This document shows, piece after piece, positions 1-10,808 of a stretch of DNA of 64,000 nucleotides. The DNA is from Solimonas soli DSM 21787 (lineage in GTDB: Bacteria > Pseudomonadota > Gammaproteobacteria > Nevskiales > Nevskiaceae). The first letter of the stretch is position 1. Every line of letters begins with the position of its first letter. Under the pieces are notes generated by a model. That model was not told where the DNA came from. It did not search any database and saw only the letters and a program-made list of their open reading frames with translations. Position numbers and translations under genes: made by a program. Location of the stretch: positions 124,001-188,000 of the forward strand of contig NZ_AXDW01000004.1 in the NCBI RefSeq assembly GCF_000474945.1, given 5' to 3'.

Positions 1-1
1 C

Positions 2-379
2 CTGGACGCCGTCGAGGCGCTCCGCAGCGAGGTGTTCGGGCCGGTGCTGCACCTGGCGACCTGGAAGGCCGGCACGCTGGCGTCGATGGTCGAGCGCGTC
101 AATGCCGGCGGCTACGGCCTGACCATGGGCCTGCACAGCCGTCGTTCGGAAGCGCTCGACGAGCTGCGCGCACGTGCGCGGGTCGGCAATCTCTACGTCA
201 ACCGCACGATGATCGGCGCCGTGGTCGGCAGCCAGCCGTTCGGCGGCGAGGGCCTGTCCGGCACCGGGCCGAAGGCCGGCGGTCCGCACTACCTGCTGCG
301 CTTCGCGACCGAACGCACGCTGTCGGTCGACACGACCTCGGCCGGCGGCAACGCCTCGCTGCTGAGTCTCGACGCCTGA
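2..379 (+). CDS. putA: PutA C-terminal fragment (proline dehydrogenase / glutamate-semialdehyde dehydrogenase), 5' truncated by window edge
   Basis: Only the last ~125 codons are inside the window; the reading frame is open from the first bases. The residues NLYVNRTMIGAVVGSQPFGG followed by GLSGTGPKAGGP are the signature near the end of the aldehyde dehydrogenase domain of trifunctional or bifunctional PutA, which oxidises proline to glutamate in two steps. The few residues after the aldehyde dehydrogenase core are short and polar, so there is no long C-terminal extension. Monofunctional P5C dehydrogenase also carries a related motif, so the full PutA assignment rests on the missing N-terminal part and is likely but not proven. 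The neighbouring peptidases and amino-acid permease fit an amino-acid catabolic setting. Confidence 0.85.
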   Translation: MDAVEALRSEVFGPVLHLATWKAGTLASMVERVNAGGYGLTMGLHSRRSEALDELRARARVGNLYVNRTMIGAVVGSQPFGGEGLSGTGPKAGGPHYLLRFATERTLSVDTTSAGGNASLLSLDA

Positions 380-439
380 GTCATCGAGCGCATACGCTGC
401 GCGAACCGCGCACTCATCACCGAGCAGGACACTGAACCC

Positions 440-2194
<1,755 letters not shown>

Positions 2195-2205
2195 ACGAAA
2201 ATGTT

Positions 2206-2241
2206 CCCTCTCCCTCGTCGCGTCAGCGATGGGGGAGAGGG
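2206..2241. repeat. GC-rich palindromic intergenic element, copy 1
   Basis: Imperfect palindrome between the DUF885 gene and the permease gene: CCCTCTCCC at 2206-2214 is matched by GGGAGAGGG at 2233-2241, with CGTCGCG in the loop region. Similar CTCTCCC/GGGAGAG-type elements occur at 16628-16752 and 57085-57180. It lies about 28 bases before the permease start and is followed by an A/T run (2242-2250), so it could also act as a weak terminator or processing hairpin. Confidence 0.6.
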
Positions 2242-2268
2242 AAAAATTTTGCGGTGGAGGGAGAGCAC

Positions 2269-3678
2269 ATGTCGTTCTGGAATCGCCGTCGACCGTGGGG
2301 CAGTGCCCTCGCTGCGCACGCCGACGGCACGCCGCACCTGAAGCGCTCGCTATCCTGGCCGCATCTCGTCGCGCTCGGCGTCGGCGGCATCGTCGGCACC
2401 GGCATCTATACGCTGACCGGCGAGGCGGCGGCGCTGGCCGGGCCGGCGGCGATGCTGTCCTTCGTCATCGCCGGTATCGTCTGCGCCTGCGCGGCGCTCG
2501 CGTATGCGGAAATGTCGACGATGATTCCCGTCGCCGGCAGCGCCTACACCTACACGTACACGGTGATCGGAGAGGGCTGGGCCTGGATCGTCGGCTGGAG
2601 CCTGATCCTCGAGTACACCCTGGTCTGCTCGGTCGTCGCCGTCGGCTGGGGCGGTTACGCGAGCGGCCTCATCCACCAGGCGGGCCTGCCGGTGCCCGAG
2701 CTGCTGCTGACCGCGCCGGCGAACGGCGGCCTGATCGATCTGCCCGCGGTGCTCATCGCGCTCGCCGTCGCCGGCATGCTGACGCTCGGCACACGCGAGA
2801 GCGCGCGCGTGAACCTCGTGCTGGTGATCGTCAAGATCGTCGCGCTCGCCGGCTTCGTCGCCCTCTGCCTGCCGGCCTTCGACGCGGCGCACTTCACGCC
2901 CTTCATGCCGCAGGGTTTCGCGGCCCATGAAGTCGACGGCGTCAAGGTCGGCGTGATCGCCGCCGCGTCGATCATCTTCTTCGCGTTCTACGGCTTCGAC
3001 ACGATCTCGACGGCTTCCGAGGAGACACAGAACCCCGGCCGCGACCTGACCATCGGCATCGTCGGCTCGATGCTGCTCTGCACGCTGATCTACATGGCGG
3101 TCGCGGCCAGCGCGATCGGCGCGCGGCCGGTGGCCGAGTTCGCCAGGAGCGGCGAGCCGCTCGCGCACATCCTGCGCAGCCTCGGCCATCCGCGCGCCGC
3201 GGTGGCGATCGGCGCGGCGGCGGTGATCGCCCTGCCGACGGTGATCATGGCCTTCATGTACGGGCAGAGCCGCGTGTTCTTCGCGATGGCGCGCGACGGC
3301 CTGCTGCCGCGACGGCTCGCCGCCGTGCACGCGACGCGCGGCACGCCGGTCGCGGTGACGCTGCTGACCGGCGTCATCGCCGCAACGCTCGCCGGCTTTG
3401 TGCCGCTGGCGCGCATCGTCGCGCTCGCCAACGCCGGCACGCTCTGCGCATTCATCGCCACGGCGGCGGCGATGATGCTGCTGCGCGTGCGCGAACCGCT
3501 GCGCGCGCGGCGCTTTCGCGTGCCGCTGTGGTGGCTGGTCGGCGCGGTCGCGATCGCCGGCTGCCTGTACCTGTTCGCGAGCCTGCCGCGCGAGACCATC
3601 CGCTTCTTCTTCATCTGGAACGCGCTCGGCCTGGCCCTCTATCTGGCCTACGCGCGGCGTCGCAGCGCGCTGGCCTGA
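2269..3678 (+). CDS. APC superfamily amino acid permease (cationic amino-acid transporter-like)
   Basis: A 469-residue inner-membrane transporter with about 12 hydrophobic helices. The first helix carries VALGVGGIVGTGIYTLTG, the glycine-rich unwound helix that binds substrate in APC transporters, and helix 6 has FFAFYGFDTISTASEE, close to the YhdG/CAT group that moves cationic or neutral amino acids with protons. The start at 2269 follows a good ribosome-binding site (GGAGGGAG). The frame is open further upstream inside the DUF885 gene, but that is overlap without initiation signals. Substrate is not predictable beyond amino acid. Confidence 0.88.
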   Translation: MSFWNRRRPWGSALAAHADGTPHLKRSLSWPHLVALGVGGIVGTGIYTLTGEAAALAGPAAMLSFVIAGIVCACAALAYAEMSTMIPVAGSAYTYTYTVIGEGWAWIVGWSLILEYTLVCSVVAVGWGGYASGLIHQAGLPVPELLLTAPANGGLIDLPAVLIALAVAGMLTLGTRESARVNLVLVIVKIVALAGFVALCLPAFDAAHFTPFMPQGFAAHEVDGVKVGVIAAASIIFFAFYGFDTISTASEETQNPGRDLTIGIVGSMLLCTLIYMAVAASAIGARPVAEFARSGEPLAHILRSLGHPRAAVAIGAAAVIALPTVIMAFMYGQSRVFFAMARDGLLPRRLAAVHATRGTPVAVTLLTGVIAATLAGFVPLARIVALANAGTLCAFIATAAAMMLLRVREPLRARRFRVPLWWLVGAVAIAGCLYLFASLPRETIRFFFIWNALGLALYLAYARRRSALA

Positions 3679-3722
3679 GCGGTCGAACATGCCGAAAATC
3701 GGAACGAATAACTGGAGTGAGC

Positions 3723-5936
3723 ATGAGAATCCTGGCTTCCACCCTGACGATGTTCGCGCTGCTGCTCGGCGGTGCCGCGCACGCCGAAAAGCTTACGCCG
3801 GAGCGCTTGTTCGCCGATCCCGATCTGAACGGCCCGCGCGTCCGCGGCGTGCAGCTGTCGCCGGATGGGCGGATCGTCAGCTATCTGAAGGCCAAGCCCG
3901 ACAACCAGAACGTGCTCGACCTGTGGGCGGTCAACACGCGCGGCGGCGAGCCGTACCGCCTGATCGACGCGAACACGCTCGGTGCGCCGGACAAGGCCCT
4001 CTCGGAAGCCGAGAAGGCGCGGCGCGAGCGGCAGCGCGTGAGCCAGCGCGGCGTCGTCGACTACGCCTGGAGTGCGGACAGCCGTTCGCTGCTGGTGCCG
4101 GTCGACGGCGATCTGTTCGTCGTCGATCGCGCCACGCACGCGCCACGCCGCCTGACCGAGACCCCGGCCGATGAAATCGACGCCAAGCTCTCGCCGCGCG
4201 GCCGCTACGTCTCCTACGTGCGCGAGCAGAATCTCTATGTGCGCTCGCTGCGCGGCGGCGACGAGCGCGCGCTGACCACGGACGGTGCCGGCACGCTGAG
4301 CTGGGCGACGGCCGAATTCGTCGCGCAGGAGGAAATGGATCGCGACACCGGCTACTGGTGGTCGCCGGACGAGCAGCGCATCGCCCTGACGCGCGTCGAC
4401 GAAACCGGCGTCGACGTCATCGAACGTCTCGACCTCGGCCCGCAGGGTGCAACCACGGTCGCGCAGCGATACCCGCGTGTCGGTCGGCCGAACGCCATCG
4501 TCTCGCTGTTCGTCGCCGACGTGGCGAGCGGCGCGCGCGTCGCCGTCGATCTCGGCCCCGATACGGATATCTACCTGGCGCGCGTCGAGTGGTCGCGCGA
4601 CGGCCGCACGCTGTACGTGCAGCGCCAAGCGCGCGACCAGAAGCGTCTCGACCTGCTGGCCTGCGAGCCGGAGACGGGCGCCTGCGCCGTGATCCTCAGC
4701 GAGACCTCGCCGCACTGGGTCGAGCTGAGCAAGGACTTCCAGCCGCTCGCCGACGGCGACTTCCTGTGGTCGTCCGAGCGCTCGGGCTGGCGGCATCTCT
4801 ATCTTTACCATCGCGACGGCACGCTGGTGCGCCAGATCACCGGCGGCGACTGGCCGGTCGCCGCGCTGCTCGGCGTCGACGAGACGCATCAGCGCCTGTT
4901 CTTCGCCGCCTCGATCGATGATCCGCTCGGCAAGCAGATCTGGAGCGTCGCGTATGAGCGCGGCGCCGAGCCGCGGCGCTTGACGGACGGCGAGGGCGTC
5001 TGGACGGCGAGCTTCGCCGAGCGCGGCAACGCCTTCGTCGGCACCTACTCCGATCCGCGCACGCCGCCGCGAACCGCGCTGTACGACGCGAGCGGCCGGC
5101 GCCTGCGCTGGATCGAGGCGAACGCGCTCGACGCGACGCATCCCTATCACGCCTACCTCGATCATCACCGTGTGCCGCAGTTCGGCACGCTGAGCGCGGA
5201 CGACGGCACGCCCCTGTACTACTCGCTGGCGACGCCGCCCGGCTTCGATCCGCGGCGCAAGTATCCGGCGATCGTGCTCGTCTACGGCGGCCCGCACGTG
5301 CAGACCGTGACGAAGGCCTGGGGCGATCTGAAGGATCAGCTCTACCTCGCCGCCGGCTACGTCGTGTTCCGTCTCGACAACCGCGGCTCGGACAATCGTT
5401 CGGTGGCGTTCAAGACGGCGATCGACCGCCACCTCGGCACCGTCGAAGTGCGCGACCAACGGGTCGGCGTGAACTTCCTGAAGTCCTTGCCTTACGTCGA
5501 TGCCGCGCGCATCGGCTACCAGGGCTGGAGCTATGGCGGCTTCATGACCCTGCGCATGCTGACCGAGCCCGGCGCCGGCATTCGCGCCGGCGCCGCCGGC
5601 GGTCCGCCGACCGACTTCGCGCTGTACGACACGCACTACACCGAGCGCTACATGGGCACGCCCGCCGACAACGCCGAGGGCTATCGCGGTACTGACATCC
5701 TGCCGCGCCTGCCGAACCTGTCGGGCCGCCTGCTGCTCATGCACGGCATGGCCGACGACAACGTGCTGTTCGCCAATTCCACGCGCCTGATGGAAGCGCT
5801 GCAGCAGCGCGGCATCGTCTTCGACCTGATGACCTATCCCGGCCAGCGCCACGGCGTGCGCGGCAACGCCAAGCAGCTGCAGCAGTGGCGCACGTATCTC
5901 GATTTCTTCGGACGCGAGCTGAAGCCGGACCCATGA
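3723..5936 (+). CDS. Secreted S9 family peptidase, dipeptidyl-peptidase IV-like
   Basis: A 737-residue protein with a signal peptide (cleavage near AHA-EKL, residue ~20). Residues ~40-480 form the eight-bladed propeller of the DPP IV N-terminal domain, including the paired glutamates in VAQEEMDRDTGYWWSPD that hold the substrate amino terminus. The C-terminal alpha/beta-hydrolase domain shows the catalytic Ser603 in GWSYGG, the acid in HGMADDN (Asp ~678) and His710 in GQRHGV. It should remove X-Pro dipeptides from peptides in the periplasm. The ATG at 3723 is preceded by GGAGTGAG and gives the signal sequence. It likely works with the DUF885 protein and the permease upstream. Confidence 0.92.
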   Translation: MRILASTLTMFALLLGGAAHAEKLTPERLFADPDLNGPRVRGVQLSPDGRIVSYLKAKPDNQNVLDLWAVNTRGGEPYRLIDANTLGAPDKALSEAEKARRERQRVSQRGVVDYAWSADSRSLLVPVDGDLFVVDRATHAPRRLTETPADEIDAKLSPRGRYVSYVREQNLYVRSLRGGDERALTTDGAGTLSWATAEFVAQEEMDRDTGYWWSPDEQRIALTRVDETGVDVIERLDLGPQGATTVAQRYPRVGRPNAIVSLFVADVASGARVAVDLGPDTDIYLARVEWSRDGRTLYVQRQARDQKRLDLLACEPETGACAVILSETSPHWVELSKDFQPLADGDFLWSSERSGWRHLYLYHRDGTLVRQITGGDWPVAALLGVDETHQRLFFAASIDDPLGKQIWSVAYERGAEPRRLTDGEGVWTASFAERGNAFVGTYSDPRTPPRTALYDASGRRLRWIEANALDATHPYHAYLDHHRVPQFGTLSADDGTPLYYSLATPPGFDPRRKYPAIVLVYGGPHVQTVTKAWGDLKDQLYLAAGYVVFRLDNRGSDNRSVAFKTAIDRHLGTVEVRDQRVGVNFLKSLPYVDAARIGYQGWSYGGFMTLRMLTEPGAGIRAGAAGGPPTDFALYDTHYTERYMGTPADNAEGYRGTDILPRLPNLSGRLLLMHGMADDNVLFANSTRLMEALQQRGIVFDLMTYPGQRHGVRGNAKQLQQWRTYLDFFGRELKPDP

Positions 5937-6290
5937 CAGTGAAGGAACACGGCGCCGCCGCTCGTCGCGGGCTCTGACGGCTTGGTGCCCGGCGCGCTTG
6001 AGCTCAAGCATGCTCGAAGTCATAGCCTGCAGCGACCTGTTCGCGGCGCAGCGCGAGCGCATCGGGCCGTTTCTCGAACGGACCTCTCTCCGTTTCGCGT
6101 CATCCACGAGAGCGGTACGGTCTGAACGGCGTGGCGCGACGCTGGCGGTAAATGTCAAGAAACCGCCGACGCCCGTCCGCACGATGCGAACATCGTGCGC
6201 AAGCTGCATGCATCGCCGATCCGCACGGATCGCCATCATCCGCTTGCCTGGCAAGGCCAATGCGGGACCGGCACACGCGCGGAGGGAGCG
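5937..6290. other. Non-coding stretch upstream of the ceramidase gene with two hairpins
   Basis: About 350 bases without a convincing gene. Two adjacent perfect inverted repeats stand out: CGCACGATG / CATCGTGCG (6178-6186 and 6191-6199) closed by a CGAA tetraloop, and CGATCCG / CGGATCG (6217-6223 and 6226-6232). They lie 60-110 bases before the ceramidase start, so they may be in its leader RNA or part of a repeat element. There is no T-tract after either, so they are not standard terminators for the S9 gene. Short open frames cross the region but have no coding character. Confidence 0.5.
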
Positions 6291-8732
6291 ATGGAGACAT
6301 GCGGCAAGGGCGGGGCCGTGCAGAGGATGCGTCGCCGGCGGATCGGCGGCCTCCTGGTGATCGCGGCCGCTGTCGGGCTCGCCGCCTGCGGCAGCAGCTC
6401 GCCGTCCGTCCATCAGGCCGGCGCCGTCTGCGAGGTCGGCCAGCTCGACGAGACGCAGATGCTCGCGTTGAAGCGCGCCGCGCCCGACCAGCCGCTCGCC
6501 GATCTTTCGCATTACGCGCCGCGCCGCCACGCGCGCGCCGCCGACGCGCTGCTGAACGGCGGCGGCTGCGAGTCGAATCGCAGCTTCCGCTACGGCGCCG
6601 GCGTCGGTGACATCACCGGACCGGCGCTCGGCGAGGAGCAGCTCGGCTACGCCGATCCGGCGCAGGTCTCGCAAGGCATCCATACACGCGAGCATGCGCG
6701 CGCGTTCGCCTTTTCATCGCAATGCGGCGGCCGCAGCGGCTACGCGATGCTGGTCAATGTCGACAACGCGCTGGCCTTCGACTCGATCAAGTTCGGCGTG
6801 ATGAAGAAGATCGCCGACGATACCCAGGACCGTCTGGCCGACTACTGGACGATGGACAATGTCCTGATTTCGGCGACGCACACGCATTCCAGCGCCGGCG
6901 GACAGGCGCATTACGACTACGTCAATCTGTTCGCGCTCGGCTTTGACCAGCAGGCCTACGGCGCCGTCGTCGATGGCATTTTCCAGGCGATCGTGCAGGC
7001 GCACCGCAACCTGATGCAGGCGACGCCGGGACCGATCGCGATCGCCACCAGGGAATTGCTCGACACCGCCGTCAACCGCTCGCCGCCGGCCTACGCGCAG
7101 GACCCGGAGGCGGAGCGAAGGGCGTTCGTCGACACCGCGGGCCGCGAGGTGACGACCAATCGCATGATGACCCTGCTCAAGCTCAAGCGCGACGACGGCA
7201 CGCCGGTCGGCATGATCAACTGGTATTCGGTGCACGGCACGTCGATCGGCCAGACGCACAAGCTGCTGTCCGGCGACAACAAGGGCTACGCGGCGCAGCG
7301 CTTCGAGCACGAGTTCAGCCGCGGCGTCTACGCGGACGGCGCTTTCGTGGCCGGCTTCTTCCAGTCCGACGAGGGCGACTCGTCGCCGAACCTGTTCATG
7401 ATGGAACTGCCGGAATCGGTCCTGCATGCGCATGGCGGCGAGGGCTGGGACACGCGCGGCGGCGGCCGCGACGATTACGAGAGCGCGATGATCTCCGGCT
7501 ACAAGCAGTATCACCATGCGCTGGCGCTGTGGGACGACGCGGACGAGAAGCTGCACGGCGAGGTGAAGGCGATCCACATTCCGATCGACATGAGCAAGGT
7601 CGTCATCGAAGCGCCGAAGACTTATCCGGACGCGCTGATGCCGGCGGTCGGCGCGCAGCGCACCTGCGAGCCGGCCTTCGGCGTCACCTTCGCCGCCGGC
7701 GCCGAGGACGGTCGCGGGCCGTTCAGCGAGGAGGGCGCGGCGTGCCCGATGAGCGACGACCGGCTGCTGCCGTTCATCACCGGCTATCTTCAGACGACGC
7801 TGGGCGTGCTGCCGGACGGCGCGCTGCCGTCGACCCTGATCGAGCCGGTCGGCTGCTACAACCCGGCCTTCGCGCTGCTGGGCTACGCCTGCCAGCAGGA
7901 GAAGCCGATCCTGCTGCCGCTCGCCGTCGCGCCGGCCGGACTGCCGCTGGTGCTGCTGCAGGCGCGCACCGCGCCGCTGCAGATCGTCACGCTCGGCAAC
8001 CTGGCGATCATCTCGCTGCCCTGGGAAGTGACGACGATGGCCGGCCGCCGCCTGCGCGAGGCCGTGCTCGACACGCTGCAGGATGCCGGCATCGACTACG
8101 CGGTGATCGCCGGCCTGTCCAACAGTTACGTCGACTACCTGACCACGCGCGAAGAGTATTCGGTGCAGAACTACGAGGGCGGCTCGAACATCTACGGTCC
8201 CTGGTCGCTCGACGCGGTGATCCAGGAGATGACGCGCCTCGCCAGCCATCTGCGCGACGGCAGCGCGGCGGCGAGCCCATACGCCGATCCGCGTTATCGC
8301 GATCACGTGCCCCTGCTGCCGTTCCACCTCGGGCTGGTGGTCAGCGACAGCCGCCTGCCGGCCGGCGCCGCCTTCGGCGACGTCACGCAGCAGCCGGCGG
8401 CCGAATACCAGATGACGCGCGACGAGCGCCTCACCGTCAGCGCGCGCTTCTACAGCGCGCATCCGCGCAATGACCTGATGCTCGGTTCGAGCTATCTCTA
8501 CGTCGACCGCAAGGTCGGCGACGACTGGAAGGTGGTCGCCACCGACGACGACTGGTGGACGCGCTTCACCTATCTCAAGAACGGCGGCGGCAGCGACGAG
8601 GCGCTGGTCGAATGGCAGGTACCGGCCGGCACCGAGCCCGGCACCTACCGCATCCGCTACCAGGGCGTCACGCAGGACGGCACGCCGTACAGCGGCAGCA
8701 CGCAGCCCTTCGCGCTGAAAGGCTGCAGCTGA
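6291..8732 (+). CDS. Neutral/alkaline non-lysosomal ceramidase, lipoprotein
   Basis: A protein of about 813 residues of the neutral ceramidase family, which cleaves ceramide to sphingosine and fatty acid. The zinc-site motif SATHTHSSAGG is at residues ~194-204 (His197, His199). The nucleophile motif VNRSPPAYAQDP has Ser264, matching the conserved NRS serine. The last ~170 residues look like the C-terminal Ig-like domain. The N-terminus has basic residues, a hydrophobic helix and VGLAACG, a lipobox, so it is probably membrane-anchored after export. The start at 6291 has GGAGGGAG seven bases upstream; an internal ATG at 6327 is an alternative. In Gram-negative bacteria the substrate is host or dietary sphingolipid, or self-made sphingolipid if the organism makes it. 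Confidence 0.92.
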   Translation: METCGKGGAVQRMRRRRIGGLLVIAAAVGLAACGSSSPSVHQAGAVCEVGQLDETQMLALKRAAPDQPLADLSHYAPRRHARAADALLNGGGCESNRSFRYGAGVGDITGPALGEEQLGYADPAQVSQGIHTREHARAFAFSSQCGGRSGYAMLVNVDNALAFDSIKFGVMKKIADDTQDRLADYWTMDNVLISATHTHSSAGGQAHYDYVNLFALGFDQQAYGAVVDGIFQAIVQAHRNLMQATPGPIAIATRELLDTAVNRSPPAYAQDPEAERRAFVDTAGREVTTNRMMTLLKLKRDDGTPVGMINWYSVHGTSIGQTHKLLSGDNKGYAAQRFEHEFSRGVYADGAFVAGFFQSDEGDSSPNLFMMELPESVLHAHGGEGWDTRGGGRDDYESAMISGYKQYHHALALWDDADEKLHGEVKAIHIPIDMSKVVIEAPKTYPDALMPAVGAQRTCEPAFGVTFAAGAEDGRGPFSEEGAACPMSDDRLLPFITGYLQTTLGVLPDGALPSTLIEPVGCYNPAFALLGYACQQEKPILLPLAVAPAGLPLVLLQARTAPLQIVTLGNLAIISLPWEVTTMAGRRLREAVLDTLQDAGIDYAVIAGLSNSYVDYLTTREEYSVQNYEGGSNIYGPWSLDAVIQEMTRLASHLRDGSAAASPYADPRYRDHVPLLPFHLGLVVSDSRLPAGAAFGDVTQQPAAEYQMTRDERLTVSARFYSAHPRNDLMLGSSYLYVDRKVGDDWKVVATDDDWWTRFTYLKNGGGSDEALVEWQVPAGTEPGTYRIRYQGVTQDGTPYSGSTQPFALKGCS

Positions 8733-8749
8733 ACGGGCGCCGCCAACGA

Positions 8750-8776
8750 AAAAGCCCCCGCGAGGCGGGGGCTTTT
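8750..8776. terminator. Bidirectional rho-independent terminator between the ceramidase gene and rpsT
   Basis: An 11-bp stem, AAAAGCCCCCG pairing with CGGGGGCTTTT around a five-base loop, with A and T runs on both sides. It lies between convergent genes and can stop transcription from both. Confidence 0.9.
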
Positions 8777-8794
8777 CGAAGACGTCGCCTCGCT

Positions 8795-9058
8795 TCAGGC
8801 GAGGGCGAGAATCCTGGCCGCGAGGCGCGACTTGTGGCGCGCGGCCTTATTCTTGTGGATCTGGCCCTTGGTCGCGTAACGGTCGACGACCGGCACCATT
8901 TCAGCGTAGGCGGCCTGAGCGGCGGCCTTGTCCTTCGCGTCGATGGCCTTGACGACCTTCTTGATGTAGGTGCGGATCATCGAGCGCTGCGCGACGTTGC
9001 GGGCACGGCGCTTCTCGGACTGGCGGGCGCGCTTCTTCGCGCTGGCAATGTTGGCCAA
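8795..9058 (-). CDS. rpsT: 30S ribosomal protein S20
   Basis: An 87-residue, very basic protein that starts [18 protein letters not shown], the typical S20 sequence, and binds 16S rRNA early in 30S assembly. The start codon is TTG (9058-9056) rather than ATG. E. coli rpsT also starts with UUG, where the weak start is part of its autogenous control, so the choice here looks conserved. A clear AGGAG sits at 9070-9066. A strong sigma-70 promoter lies about 70 bases upstream and a terminator follows the gene, so it is a single-gene transcript. Confidence 0.98.
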   Translation of the reverse strand: MANIASAKKRARQSEKRRARNVAQRSMIRTYIKKVVKAIDAKDKAAAQAAYAEMVPVVDRYATKGQIHKNKAARHKSRLAARILALA

Positions 9059-9129
9059 GGTAAAACTCCTGAAACTCGGGTCTCGAAAACCCGCAACCGA
9101 AAGATCGGGGTCTGTTTGAAAGGTCGCGG

Positions 9130-9158
9130 AGTATGGGGAGGGAGGCTTTGTTTGTCAA
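9130..9158 (-). promoter_or_regulatory. Sigma-70 promoter of rpsT
   Basis: On the minus strand TTGACA (9158-9153) is followed after exactly 17 bases by CATACT (9135-9130). This is a perfect -35 box with a good -10 box and the ideal spacing. Transcription should start near 9123, giving a leader of about 65 nt before the TTG start. Confidence 0.88.
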
Positions 9159-9215
9159 CCGCTCGCGGTCCGGGAAACGAAGGATAAGACGCGGAAAACA
9201 TTGACGCTTGCGACC

Positions 9216-9244
9216 GCCTGGGCGTGCCCTGCGCGCGCCCAGGC
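9216..9244 (+). other. Hairpin in the murJ leader
   Basis: A perfect 9-bp inverted repeat, GCCTGGGCG (9216-9224) and CGCCCAGGC (9236-9244), lies 18 bases before the murJ start. There is no T-tract, so it is not a simple terminator. It might fold in the 5' leader of the murJ-ribF-ileS transcript; function unknown. Confidence 0.45.
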
Positions 9245-9261
9245 TCTACACTTCGCGCCCT

Positions 9262-10806
9262 ATGTCGAAATCCCTGTTCCGGGCCTCCGGCGTCGTCGGC
9301 CTGATGACCCTGCTGTCGCGCCTGCTCGGTTTCGTGCGCGAGATCATGCTGGCCGCCGCCTTCGGCGCCGGCGCCGGCATGGACGCCTTCCTCGTCGCGC
9401 TGATGATTCCGAACTTCGGCCGCCGCATGTTCGCCGAGGGCGCGTTCTCGCAGGCCTTCGTGCCGGTGTTCACGGCGACCAAGACCACGGCGCCGCACGA
9501 GGAGGCGCGCGCGCTGGTGGCGGTGACGATGGGCACGCTCGGCGGCGTGCTGTCGCTCATCACGATCGTCGGCTGCGTCGCCTCGCCGCTGCTGGTCTGG
9601 GCCTTCGCGTCCGGTTTCCACGACGACCCGGACAAGGCCGCGCTGTCGGCCGGCCTGCTGCGCTGGACCTTCCCGTACCTGATGTTCATCTCGCTGACCT
9701 CGATGGCCGGCGGCATCCTCAATGCCTACGGGCGCTTCGCGATTCCGGCCTTCACGCCGGTGATCCTCAACGTCTGCATGATCGCCTCGGCCTTCGTCGA
9801 TTCCGGCTCCGTGCAGGCGCTGGCCTGGGCGGTGTTCGCGGCCGGCATCCTGCAGTTCGCCTTCCAGCTGCCGTCGCTGTGGACGCTGCGCCTGTTGCCG
9901 CTGCCGCGCTGGGGCTGGGGCGACGCGCGCGTCAAGAAAATCGTCGGCCTGATGCTTCCGGTGATGGTCGGCTCGTCGATCGCGCAGATCAGCCTGCTGC
10001 TCAACTCGAACCTCTCCACGCACCTCGGCGACGGCCCGGTCAGCTGGCTGTACTACGCCAACCGCCTGATGGAATTCCCGCTCGGCATCTTCAGCATCGC
10101 CATCGGCACGGCGATCCTGCCGACCCTGTCCGCCCAGCACGCCACCCGATCGGCGGAGCAGTTCGCGGCGACGCTGGACTGGAGCCTGCGCCTGATGCTG
10201 GTCATCGGCCTGCCGGCGGCGGTCGGCATGGTGCTGTTCGCCGGGCCGCTGGTGGCGACCGTCTACGGCCACGGCCGCTTCGGCGCCGACGACGTGCGCA
10301 TGACGACGTATGCGCTGTGGGCCTACGGCGCCGGCTTCATCGGCTTCTCGCTCATCAAGGTGCTGACGCCGGGTTTCTACGCCCGCCAGGAGACGCGGCT
10401 GCCGGTGCGCTTCGCGATCATCGGTCTGTGCGTCGGCATGGCGATGAGCCTGCTGCTGTTCGCGCTGGCCCGGCATTTCGAGTTCCGCGCGGCGCACGCC
10501 GGGCTGGCGGCATCGACGTCGCTGACCGCCTGGATCAATGCGCTGCTGCTGCTGCATCGCCTGAAGCGCGACGGCGTCTACGTGGCGTCGGCCGGCTGGG
10601 GCGCATTCACGCTGCGCCTGCTGCTGGCCTGCGCGCTGCTGACCGGCGTGGTGCTCTGGGGCATGGGTTCGCTCGCCTGGTGGACCGAGGCCGGCGCGCG
10701 GGACAAGGCGGTGCGCGCGCTGCTTGTCATCGTCGCGGCGATCGTCGTCTACTTCGCTGCTCTGGCGGCCGGCGGCCTGCGGCCGCGGCATTTCCGGCGG
10801 AGTTGA
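9262..10806 (+). CDS. murJ: Lipid II flippase MurJ (MviN)
   Basis: A 514-residue inner-membrane protein with about 14 hydrophobic helices. It begins SLFRASGVVGLMTLLSRLLG and continues with FVREIMLAAAFGAGAGMDAF, typical of MurJ of the MOP exporter superfamily, which flips lipid-linked peptidoglycan precursor to the periplasm. LIPNFxRR-like residues follow (MIPNFGRRMFAEGAFSQAF). The ATG at 9262 matches the family N-terminus; upstream in-frame codons would add a non-conserved extension. It heads the conserved murJ-ribF-ileS-lspA-ispH order and ends two bases before ribF. Confidence 0.96.
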   Translation: MSKSLFRASGVVGLMTLLSRLLGFVREIMLAAAFGAGAGMDAFLVALMIPNFGRRMFAEGAFSQAFVPVFTATKTTAPHEEARALVAVTMGTLGGVLSLITIVGCVASPLLVWAFASGFHDDPDKAALSAGLLRWTFPYLMFISLTSMAGGILNAYGRFAIPAFTPVILNVCMIASAFVDSGSVQALAWAVFAAGILQFAFQLPSLWTLRLLPLPRWGWGDARVKKIVGLMLPVMVGSSIAQISLLLNSNLSTHLGDGPVSWLYYANRLMEFPLGIFSIAIGTAILPTLSAQHATRSAEQFAATLDWSLRLMLVIGLPAAVGMVLFAGPLVATVYGHGRFGADDVRMTTYALWAYGAGFIGFSLIKVLTPGFYARQETRLPVRFAIIGLCVGMAMSLLLFALARHFEFRAAHAGLAASTSLTAWINALLLLHRLKRDGVYVASAGWGAFTLRLLLACALLTGVVLWGMGSLAWWTEAGARDKAVRALLVIVAAIVVYFAALAAGGLRPRHFRRS

Positions 10807-10808
10807 CC

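Noticed and set aside
5998-6360. A 120-codon plus-strand frame before the ceramidase gene
   Set aside because: No ribosome-binding site, no recognisable domain, and it overlaps the ceramidase signal region in another frame.
3648-6695. A very long open frame (about 1000 codons) on the minus strand opposite the S9 peptidase gene
   Set aside because: It is a shadow produced by high GC content: the plus strand has a complete peptidase with catalytic residues, and the antisense product is Arg/Ala/Val rich without domains. The same holds for long antisense frames opposite acnA, acnB, murJ, ileS, fabD and the ceramidase gene.
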